Of a stretch of 64,000 nt of DNA, positions 54,854 through 64,000 are shown one piece after another. Source of the DNA: Verpa conica (Eukaryota; Ascomycota; Pezizomycetes; Pezizales; Morchellaceae). The translations under genes and the position numbers were made by a program. Each line of letters starts with the position of its first letter. Position 1 is the first letter of the stretch. The notes below the pieces were generated by a model. It was not told the origin of the DNA. It saw only the letters and a program-made list of their open reading frames with translations, and searched no databases. Location of the stretch: NCBI GenBank assembly GCA_033030425.1, contig JAUFSD010000012.1:806001-870000 (forward strand), read 5' to 3'.

Positions 54854-55421
54854 TACAAATCCTATAAAATATGCCTCCTTTATACCTAAGGTCCAGGTTC
54901 GTTTCCACCCGCAGCTAGCACAAAAGCAGGGAATCTGTAGAAATACAAAACTCAGTAGATACATGTAGCTGCACCAGAGTAAGGGACACTCGTAGGAGTA
55001 ACGATCTAGATGGTCTCATAAAAACCATAAAACAGGACAATGTGATAATATACAGACCCTGAGTTCTTGGGATTTAGAAACATGACTTGTGTAACGATAG
55101 ATACTAGAATATCGTCTTATTGATCTGCAAACATCGTCACCTTGACTAAGAAGTTATACTCACGATTCTAAACCCTTGACTTTGATTATTGTAACTATAG
55201 GATAAAATTGGTTATGTCGCGGCGCAAACAAGCCAAGAAGCACAGCATGGATCTTATGAACTGTAAAGAAAGAAAGAAAAACCTTGGAGGTAAAGAACAA
55301 CTGATATTGAATTTCGTGAAGTCTCATTAACTTACACACCTACTGCACAGGAGATGATGGAGCTACAGCCAATATGCAAATTTTGATTCCGTACGCCGAC
55401 AATCTGAATTTGGAACAAGTC

Positions 55422-56162
55422 CTAGTACCCACCACCGCCGTATCCAGAGTTTCCATAGCCCCCTGCGCAAAGGTAAGCATCACCATTTATAAGTTAAAGA
55501 CCAGTAGACTTACCCTGACCACCACCATACCCACCACCACCACCGTAACCACCTTGGCCCCCTCCACCTCCTCCGCCGTAGTCTGGAGAAACCTTGTAAG
55601 TAAATGTAGCGTTTTTACCGAGACCAGAAATAAACTAACTTCCGCCCCCGCCCCCGCCACCACCTTGGCGGCGGTCAGTAGCTTTATCGACACGAATTCT
55701 ACGCCCATCAAATCTAAAATCCTCATTAATGGTGATAACATTATTAGTCAAGAAAGAGGCGACTCACTCAACATCGTTCATAGCATTCATAGCGCTAGTG
55801 GCATCATCATCGTTGGTGAATCTGACAAACCCGAACCCACGAGACCTGCCAGTATCACGGTCCTTGACAACGACCTGGGACAACGAAGAAAAGATTGTGT
55901 TAGATATCAATATGGGAATACCCTATAGATATATAATTGGCGGGAAATGACATACAGCTTCCTCAACGGTACCGAACTCCTCGAATTTGGTCCTTAGGGT
56001 ACCATCATCGGTGTGCCAGGCAAGGCCTCTTTCAGCAGCGGCGAATTAATTAGCAAGGTTTTAGGGAGGTTGAAACCAATAAAGATAATGGCTGATGAGG
56101 ATAGTAGGAATAGTGGTAGTAATGAGAAAATTGTCAACAAACCCGACAAACAGTTTTGACAT
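55422..56162 (-). CDS. Glycine-rich RRM RNA-binding protein
   Basis: A small single-RRM protein of the plant GRP / cold-inducible type, likely binding and chaperoning RNA. Six exons (56162-56143, 56028-55956, 55874-55768, 55713-55640, 55582-55514, 55462-55422) give 127 residues. It starts MSKLFVGGLAW, where LFVGGL is RNP2; RNP1 is [25 protein letters not shown] closes the RRM. The tail is almost only Gly with Tyr, Asn and Gln ([14 protein letters not shown], ending GYGGGGY). Five introns in 384 coding bases; the last three break the Gly tail and its border. The gene is hard to see in single frames. All joins are GT-AG in frame. Confidence 0.9.
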
Positions 56163-59076
56163 TACTGCGAGATTTGCGATTTACGAATGGACACCGGAAC
56201 AAACTGGACGCACAATTTAACACCACGGCGGAACTACTTGTAGGGCGGTCGCCCGAGAGAAGACGATGGGGAGAAAATGCATGCCTGAACGTATCCAAAA
56301 AAGGGAATAAAGCGTAAGTGTGAGCGGGTGTTGCAAAGAAAAATGTCTTTGTAGGTCAGAACAGAATCAGACTGGGGGGAAGTGGTTTATGAAGTAGGGA
56401 GAGGGGATGCTGCTCTCGGGAACCGAAGGAGGGGAAGGAGAAGAGCAGGGAAAAATATGGGAGGTGTGTGCAGTGTGTGGGGTGGAGATGAAACTGGTGT
56501 GCTGCCCAATTATGATGTGGGTAGTTGCGGGTGTGGTGCAGAACAAAGCGGGCCACACACACGCCTTACGAAAGTACATGTAGTTCTATCCCTATAGTAA
56601 TCTGGTTTTTTTTAATGGTGGATTCCTATATCACCACGCCCGCACCCAAACTACCTCCGAGAAGCAAGATATGACGGGGGATTGTATATCACTGCTTGTC
56701 TCCCCACATAAATGACATTTCAAGTAAGATTTGCTCAATGCATGGATATGTACCCAGGAATTGCGCGTGGAGATGGATGGATGATTCAATTTGCGATTGC
56801 TGCTCCAAGTCTCCCGAAGAACTACGGATCGATCGACAGTCGTTTTCCCTTAAACTTATTGTCAATAGGATAGAAGCCAAAGTCTACTGGTGGACTGTCC
56901 CCAAGGGTTGCAGCTATCCATGTTCTAGGAGGATATATAGGATGTATGTCCTAGGTACCTACCCTACATTTCGAGATTCCTCAATTTGAAACCCGAATCG
57001 CAACATATTCCCAATTTGTAGGTTAGCTCGTTGCCAAACAAGGGATAACGACGTCATATTGTGCCCCTCACTCGAGCACCTTCAAGTCCCCCCTCCTCTA
57101 CTATAAGAAATTTTATATTTAAGAAGTGCTCTTGGGGAAAGAACTCCCGTCGCATTCGTACTCTACACTAAAGTATGTGCGGAAGTGACCAGTTCGAGTA
57201 GGAATTCTACCACAAAGGACCGGAACTCAACAATGCAGCAGTTAGGTGTGTTGGGAAGAGTTTTCCTTTATAGCAGCTCCTATCTTCGATGTGTACCTAG
57301 GAATTATCTGGTTTGCCCATCAAGATGCGGGACGATGTGGGCAAGATGCTTTTGATCACTTACCGCTGCGCGCCAGGCTGTGAGCATTCTGTTAGTCTGC
57401 ACGCATATGCAGAAGTCTTCAGAGTCGCCGAAAACTGGGGGTCGTTTAGCACAGACCAGTGGCCTTAAACCGACCAGCCCAGCGAATCGTAGAGACACAG
57501 GGCGGAGAAGACGCCACTTATGCTCAGAGAGGTCAGACCAAGCGTACTCGGAAGACAATGTGGGTTGTTGTATGATCCACGGACACGGGACTGTTAAGGT
57601 CACCTGCCCACCCAACTTTCCTCGTTTTGTACTAATAGCCGAAGTCGCCGCACTCTTGGCCTTGGTTGATGAGGATTCTTATGAGGAAAATAGCCCTCCT
57701 ATTCTCCGTATCCACGTAGTGTACTACTGATAAGGAAGTAGATAGCCATAACATGCCTGGCTATGTACGGATACCCTTTTGTTCATGCGCTCGAACCCTC
57801 TACAAATGCCTCGCGCGCCTTAAATTCAAGATCGTTCATGCACCTGGGACCCAATTACACCAGGGGCACATCCAGTTCCAATCTAGTCTAGTTCTTTCTT
57901 TCACCTCTCTAGAAAAACGAAAGTGATTCCACGATGGACGGCTGCAACCAGCTCTACGATGATATATGACAACACTGTCCTTGAGTACTGCGATGTTGGT
58001 GCCGAGTCCCCACAATGAGCCGGGCCATGACATCAATTTCGTGAATAGCCGTCCCATCCTAGGACAAGTACTAGTGGTCTCAATGCCTAAAAGAAAGACC
58101 TAACTACAGGTTCGCCCGGGTTGACAGTGGACAACGCATATAGTATAACTATGTAGTTCAGTCACGAGTAGCCCAAAGGGACACCTAACCAGCAATCGTA
58201 GTTGGCAGTCGAGTTCTCACCAAACGTATTAGTTTTATATTTTCAAGGTTCCTCGTAGACCTAGTCATGACACAAAAATTGCCTTGCTAAAAAATTCTAG
58301 CGGTTCATCAGGATATCTAAAGATTTCGTGCCACAACGAGTGTAATCTCATGATTTACCCACCTCTGAAAGTAGTAGCTTATTTTGAGAACTGTATAGGC
58401 CCCTTAGGTATAAATTTTATTATCTCACATAAATAGTGGGGACTTGTTTTGTAGGGCTAATATAATTACTTGTTTACGAGTAGGAATAACATAGAGGATT
58501 TTTACGAGATACCAGCAGACCTAAATGGTGTAGATAGAAACCTCTTTTACATATATAAGCCACTTAGCAGCTGCTAGAAGATAATTCTTTTTGGTCACTT
58601 CTGACGATGTATATTGGGTGCAATGCTATCATCTGCTCTGGAAGGAGATGTGTGGTTGGTGTTGATTTACTCAGCGGGACGCTTTTTCTTTTGTTTGATA
58701 GGGATAGGTATTTTCAGGCCGTAGTTTATAACTCACATTTTATACCTAGAAATAAAAATAACTTAATCCCCCCCCCTATCTAAAAAAAGCTACTAGAAGA
58801 TACTTAAGTACTATTTCTATGTCTAACACGTAAATTCTACCATTAAACATACATAGTAACATTAGAAGTGGTCTCATAAGAACCAGACTACATATACTCA
58901 CCTACCCTATTCCTCATAAGATTTACTCACCCCCCCCCGCGGTGGTTAAATATCATCTTAAATACTCTTCTCAGCACAGCATAACTAGCCTATCATCTAT
59001 CAAATACCTTATTATCTCTCCAACAAAGAGTAATATGCCAGGTGTTATCTATACTAGCTACATGTTATAAGCGAGA
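56163..59076. other. Intergenic, about 2.9 kb; no recognised gene
   Basis: Open frames near 56696-56989 (+) and 57380-57730 (+) show no recognisable domain and no plausible splice extension that I could find. C-runs at 58755-58762 and 58930-58938. The last 200 bp are upstream of the next gene. Confidence 0.5.
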
Positions 59077-61567
59077 ATGAGCAGCAAAGTACAGGAATGG
59101 CTACAACAGGTTTGTCACTTTTCTGGTTTCAGCCTACAATCTTGAGTATTAACTCTCTACCAGGGGGGATCTTTCGTACCTCATAGTCCTATTCAGCAAG
59201 AATACAGAGATTCGGCAAATTTATATTCCATCCACAATCATAGTATCGAGCCGGAAATAACTAGAAGGCAACATATCCTAAAAAGTAAAAGTCATCGCCA
59301 GAAACTGTTCCCATCGTCAGATGGTTCTGTGATACCATTTGCCGAGTTAGATTTTGTTGCTGTTTCTCCTATGCAGAAGCCTCAGCGGGGGGGCTGCTCA
59401 AGAAATAGTAAAAATAACCTCAAGCCTGTTTTCACTGGATCCTCTAAGGAAGAAGTAACTCCTAGAGATGGCCGGAGGTCGAATCGCAAAATAAGATATT
59501 CTCACCAAAAGCAAACTACCGAAATTTCAAAGGAAAATAAGAGAATATCTACCAGGAAGAATAAATACAAACACTCACGCTCGAGGGACAGAAAGCAAGG
59601 GGATACTTTGATAAATTACCCCCCGGTAGATCGTTTGGGTAGTGATAGATTGACGGTATGCAGAATTTCGGTTTCACTAGACAAGTAGAAATCACTAACT
59701 CAATCTAACAGCTACGCTCATCCCATAGTCTTGGGATTTTCAAGAAAGGGCGAGCTTCCACTCTAGTTAAGAAAGGATGTATGTTAGCTAGTTCGGCTTG
59801 AAACGACCATCGTAAACGCTAACACCCCGTTTCTAGTGCCTGATCTTGCATTTTCTGAGATGAGATTTCTTGACAGGAGACCTTCTGCTCTTTCTGCTAA
59901 CCAAAAGATCACGCAAAAGCGCAAAAAGCATGAGATTAGTCAAAGCCAGAGAGCTCGGAATATAGGATTCCCCTATTTAGACTCATCAAAGCGTCTCTGT
60001 GAGGATAGGCCAGGCACGGTTATGACCTCTAGTGACAGCAATACTAAGCCAAGAAAACTATCTAGAAAACACCATAGGCATACTATAGAAGAGCAGTCAC
60101 CTAAAGCAATAACGACAGAGAGCCCTATTAGACCTTCGCCGCGCAGTACTGTGGCGGGTATTCTCTACAAGAGGAGTATATATCCTCTGCCTATAAATTG
60201 GCTTTCTCGGGAACCTAACACCAGTTCGCCTGTTATAAATGAAGATGTTGCAGGTGAAGAATGCTCCATTAGGGATACAAACGGACATTCAGAGTACTCC
60301 CGGGTTGGATCTCAGAAACTATTTAGGTCTAAAGCAAAGATTTCAGAAAGTCTACATAAACAAGAAACGCCAAGGTCGAGTATACTAAGTTATACAGAAC
60401 CTTTGGAACACGCAAAAGAAATCTACAGGGCTAAAGCCCAAGGAAAGGAAGGTTCCTATACTTGCTCTATAGTAGGGTTAGAAGGAAAGAGGGTAGATGT
60501 AAGCGCTATATCTCAACAGGCACAGGGTATAATAGAATCAACTATCACGGCTAATAAGTCACCTATATCAAGGAGTAAATACACACCAGAGCCCTTACGG
60601 TTTGAAAAGGTGAGTCTGTCCCTCTATACTAGAGACTCATGGGTTAGCTAATATCAGTAAGATCCCAGACTCATCTTCACCCCTCGCCGCCTTATTGCGC
60701 GTTTGTGCGGATTCACCACTAGCAACGGTTCAAGAAAAGCATTGTTACTGGAGTGATAAGAAAACCAGAAAAAATTCTCGTAAACCGGTTACAAGCACGC
60801 AAAGGCAAGTCTTTTATTCAGACCGGAGGGTGCAGGCTCAACCACAGATAGCCTATGAAAGGTGTTTCGGTAAGGCGCTGGAGTCATCAGATGCACCTCA
60901 AGTAAGGACCTCAACGCTATCTAGAGCGGTTTATCAAGAGAATGGTAGTCCTAGAGAATATTTTAATGATTGGGATGTCTTACCTAAAGCTCTACACCCA
61001 ATGAGCGACGTAGACTCTTTGTATCGGGGACAGCAAGAGTGGAAGGCCAAGGACCCCGAAATTGAAGAGCGGGCCATGCATGGTCCCTCGAATAGTTATG
61101 CCAATGGTAAATACACTAACAGCAACGTGAACCGCACTGAGGATAGAGTTTTAGAAGGAATGTGTATGAAGGATTCATTGGGAATAGATACCCAGGGCCT
61201 AGCTGGGAGAAGGCGAGAGCGGGTACATACAGCACTTAATGAGTGTATTATGAATAGAGATAACCCACAAGAATTTGTAAACGATGCTTTGCTGAGACTT
61301 CCACTAGACTATACGCTGGCTATTGCAGATGATTGTTATGACCTAAGGTATATGGACAGTGGCTGTAACGAGGAAAGAAAACCCCTGGATTTTGGACAGT
61401 CGTACACTGTAATAGGCCAGGGGCGGGTTATAGATACTGAGCAATATCTTACGAAGGATGGTGGATACAATAATATGAATTATGGCGAGGAAGAACTAGA
61501 AGAGGAGGCGGTTTATAATCACCCGGGGCCAAAGAGAGTGTGTTTCTGGAGGCAGCATAGACTTTGA
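59077..61567 (+). CDS. Hypothetical basic protein, 726 residues
   Basis: I do not recognise this protein. Model: 59077-59109, 59164-59655, 59860-60609 and 60662-61567. The start MSSKVQEWLQQ joins across an intron to GGSFVPHSPIQQEYRD. The first two thirds are rich in Ser, Arg, Lys and Gln without membrane segments, suggesting a disordered nuclear-type protein (KQTTEISKENKRISTRKNKY, TQKRKKHEISQSQRARN). The last third is more acidic (EELEEEAVY) and the C-terminus ends KRVCFWRQHRL, an aromatic-basic tail that looks like a conserved short motif. The third intron uses a TAAG acceptor because the nearer CAG would create a stop. The second intron (204 nt) is the least sure; its acceptor may be upstream. 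Confidence 0.6.
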
Positions 61568-62069
61568 TCATAGGTGAAATGCGGTAAATGCCGGCGCTCC
61601 TATTAAAGATGTTCGGAAGAAGAAAGAATACGAAATAGGTTACTTGTTGTTTATCTCTTATGAATGAATAATATAAAAATGATTTACTTTTCAAACTACT
61701 AGAATTCTATGTAGGATCTATTTAGACCTATTTCAATAAATTATGGATTTAATAAAACCAAAAAGGTTCTACCTCTATGGAAGCGTAAATCGGTCAAAAG
61801 TTTGTTTAGCACCAGCGGTAAATTAAAGCCCACCGGTGGTAAATTAAAGTACAAAAATGCTAGATTCCAGCGCTTGTGCGTGCTATTTCACTGAGTTCAG
61901 CACCCTGTACTTGAGTCAAAACTAATTTATTGAGACAGATGTTAAAACTGTAACGGACCTACCAGGCTGCTACATGCTTAAAGAGTTGTACCAGTACCAG
62001 TGAAGCAGTAGAATTGTTAGTACCTGTAGTAGTGGTTAGCTACCAGCTGCAAGAGTCAACTACAGTTCC
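61568..62069. other. Intergenic with a dispersed repeat
   Basis: 3' region of the preceding gene, then the repeat copy at 61783-61945 shared with 30106-30205, including two tandem units around CACCRGYGGTAAATTAAAG. No gene. Confidence 0.55.
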
Positions 62070-62239
62070 TGTAAAAGTACACAAGCCCTTGCTCTAGTGG
62101 GGATAGCAGGTGATGTCTAAGGAACTGGGACACTGTGGACACATGGACTAGGAGACTAGAAAAACTGAGACCAGAGTAGGTACTTGGTATTGAATGCAAG
62201 TTGAAGGATAGAAAGCTAAGACTAAGAACTGGGGAAATT
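62070..62239. mobile_element. Fragment of family-3 LTR
   Basis: Starts TGTAAAAGTACACAAG and follows 5166-5335 closely to AACTGGGGAAAT, then departs at TGTGACGATC. The right side of the LTR is missing, so this copy is truncated or interrupted by the next repeat. Confidence 0.75.
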
Positions 62240-63000
62240 GTGACGATCTAACCATTGTCATGACTAGTTTCAAGTACCTCTCCATATAGAGACACCTAAG
62301 GATCTCCCTTGAGGGATAGGACTAGCTATCCCATTCCGGTCAATAGATACTAAGGAAAGTCATTACTACGATAGCCCGATCCCTAAGCGAGCTGGCGAGC
62401 TCCTAGGACGGAGCGAAGCTCACCGTTGTCGGTATGCGACAGAGACCAGAGTAATGCGTCTGTAGCTTATAGCTACGGGAGATACTAGTGCAATGAGACT
62501 GAAGCAGTTGCCTCCATGAACAGAGTTAAGCTCCTGTTCCTCTAGAAGGAATAACAACGGCTTCGCTGATGACCAACCTTATGGGAGGCCGAGAGCCGTG
62601 AGATGAGAGCAAAGCTATGCTTAGTAGTTAGGGCCGCCAGCAAAATTAATAACATCAGCAAACCTGCAAGATTGCGTCAGGAGCAACTGTAGCACGGGAC
62701 GCTAGTGATGCCACATTCGGCAATTGGCCAAATATGACGCTACTGTGAGGCGTCGGGGGCTCCTGACGCTCCGCTGAAAGCGTCAGAGGCTCCTGACGCA
62801 ACACCAAAGGCTCTTGATGTCTCTGACGCTTTCTGGTAGGCTTCCTGACATTCTCTGGTGCTACTTGGTACTGTCACGCTCTTGTCACGGTCACATCACA
62901 GAAGTACTAGTATGGTTCTCAATTATTTTATTATATGCTATCTAATATGTACAAAATATCCCTAATTCGCTTGTCCTCAGCACCTGCTTGTCACCCTAAC

Positions 63001-63287
63001 GGTCTCGAGGATCCTGCTGCTGTCGCTTGAAGGGTCCTGCTGCTGCTGCTTAGGAGGTCCTCCTGCTGTCGCTTGGGGGGGGGTCTCGAGAGTCTTGCTG
63101 CTACTGTTTAGGAGGTCTTGCTGCTGTTGCCTGAAGGGGGTCTCGACAGTCCTGCTGCTGTTGCTTAGGGGGTCCTGCTGCTGTCGCTTAGGGGGTCTTG
63201 CTGCTGTCGCTTAGAGGGTCCTCCTGCTGCTGCTTAGGAGGTCCTGCTGCTGTCGCCTGGCGGGGGTCTCGAGGGTCTTGCTACTGG
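63001..63287 (+). repeat. Minisatellite, ~24-bp unit with higher-order pattern
   Basis: About eleven units of the form GTCCTGCTGCTGTCGCTTAG plus a short G-rich tail. Units 1, 4, 6 and 11 carry an extra GTCTCGAG-like 8-mer in front, the others do not, so there is a second level of repetition. CTG triplets dominate. Confidence 0.85.
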
Positions 63288-63387
63288 CACGACGCGTCGG
63301 TAGAACGCGTCATGACACGGGTGAAAGGAAACAAGACAGCCTGCATATAAGTTAGCTTTTACTGTTCAAATAGCAATAGAGAAATAG

Positions 63388-63453
63388 AGGAGAGGGGTAG
63401 GGGAGAGGGGTAGGGGAGAGGGGTAGGGGAGAGGGGGTAGGGGGTAGGGGGTA
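63388..63453 (+). repeat. GGGGTAGGGGAGA tandem array
   Basis: Four or so tandem GGGGTAGGGGAGA-like units followed by GGGGGTAGGGGGTAGGGGGT. Dense G-runs make G-quadruplex formation likely. TTAGGG-like words (AGGGGTTAGGGG, CAGGGTTAGGGT) follow at 63533-63593. Confidence 0.75.
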
Positions 63454-63883
63454 GACGTGGTGTGGTGCGATGAGGTGGGTGTGGTGTGGTGTGTTCAGGG
63501 ACTTAGAGAATTTTGGCAAAGTCCCTGGAGGAATAGGGGTAGGGGTTAGGGGTATCCAAGCAGGGTTAGGTGTATCCCAGCAGGGTTAGGGTTGGCGGAA
63601 CGCGCCTCCAAAACCTCGTTTGTTTTTCTAAAGAGAACGGTAGTTAATCAAGGCTAGTAATCTGCGGGTAGGAGGGAACAATGGTTCTCTCATAAGAAAC
63701 ATAATTTTAAGTAGTACGGTTCGCAGAGCCTCTTGTGGGGCGCTCCTGGTACTGGTAGTGGTATGGTGACGCTTGGGGTGCTGGGGATGGTTGTGACGCA
63801 AGTGACTTCCTGTGATGCAACAGTTGCTACACCAATTGCGTCAGGACACGATTGCAGGTTTGCTGATGAATTAACCTGGCGGC

Positions 63884-64000
63884 GTCACGAATTGAACCAT
63901 ACGGGGCTATGCCTTGTGCTTCGCCCTAAGGTCCTTATGGATCAAGATTACCTCTCCGCCACGTCCCCAGGTTGGACTAGGAACGTGGGAAAGGAATCTA
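63884..64000. other. End of window, unassigned
   Basis: No gene or clear repeat; short GC-richer sequence past the right inverted arm. Confidence 0.4.

Larger units (their letters stand above)
52059..55421. other. Intergenic, about 3.4 kb, MITE-rich
   Basis: No gene. Holds three TA-flanked inverted-repeat elements (52560-52793, 54250-54436, 54552-54853) in AT-rich DNA. A segment near 53330-53470 is GC-richer but shows no recognisable RNA gene or protein. Confidence 0.6.
62633..63883. repeat. Inverted-repeat-bounded block of tandem repeats
   Basis: The left arm (62633-62693: GCCGCCAG, CATCAGCAAACCTGCAA, GCGTCAGGAGCAACTG) is repeated, inverted and diverged, at 63820-63883. Between them are GGCTCCTGACGC repeats (62765-62800), a minisatellite (63001-63287) and G-rich arrays (63388-63453). 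No coding frame. It may be a non-autonomous element or the interior of a larger repeat that leaves the window. Confidence 0.6.

Noticed and set aside
57380..57730. Plus-strand frame of 116 codons
   Set aside because: No resemblance to a known family and an antisense frame of similar length overlaps it; chance in GC-richer DNA is likely.

Overview
The window is nuclear DNA of a filamentous ascomycete. The evidence is intron-rich genes with 50-75 nt GT-AG introns and ACTAAT/CTAAC-type branch sites, a Zn2Cys6 regulator, a DUF3602-type small protein, fungal forms of Sec12, Ppe1, Vma21 and Fun30, and Ty3/gypsy retroelements. The very repeat-rich, AT-rich intergenic DNA made me think of Pezizomycetes (truffle-like genomes), but that is a guess and nothing here proves it.

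Layout: 1-10.15 kb is a nest of retrotransposon debris. A plus-strand Ty3/gypsy element (A) is cut by a minus-strand relative (B, 2408-9557). B's two LTRs each carry a solo LTR of a second family, its 3' LTR also holds a small inverted-repeat element, and its RT region holds a solo LTR of a third family. From 10.9 to 24 kb lie four host genes: LETM1/Mdm38 (-), aldehyde dehydrogenase 22/Msc7 (-), an ANCHR-like zinc-finger protein (+, divergent from Msc7 over 211 bp) and a seven-exon Zn2Cys6 transcription factor (-). From 24 to 34.8 kb I found no gene; this stretch is AT-rich and full of MITE-like inverted repeats. From 35 to 52 kb is a gene-dense block: a membrane alpha/beta-hydrolase-like protein (+), methylmalonate-semialdehyde dehydrogenase (+), a DUF3602 protein (+), Sec12 (+), protein phosphatase methylesterase Ppe1 (-), Vma21 (-) and the Fun30 remodeller (+). 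From 52 to 62 kb are more MITEs, a glycine-rich RRM protein (-) and an unidentified 726-residue basic protein (+). From 62 kb to the end is an LTR fragment and an inverted-repeat-bounded block with a higher-order minisatellite and G-rich arrays.

The host genes are housekeeping or regulatory and scattered in orientation; I see no biosynthetic cluster. Exon joins were worked out by hand, and each full gene model given keeps frame with plausible splice sites. The points I found most worth a second look are the DUF3602 gene, whose repeated Gly-Arg-Gly-Gly motif is interrupted by an intron in each of its three copies; a 13-nt micro-exon in the methylmalonate-semialdehyde dehydrogenase gene; a GC-AG intron in PPE1; the hydrolase lacking its nucleophile; and a family of TA-flanked MITEs sharing CTCGCTRAAAAA ends.
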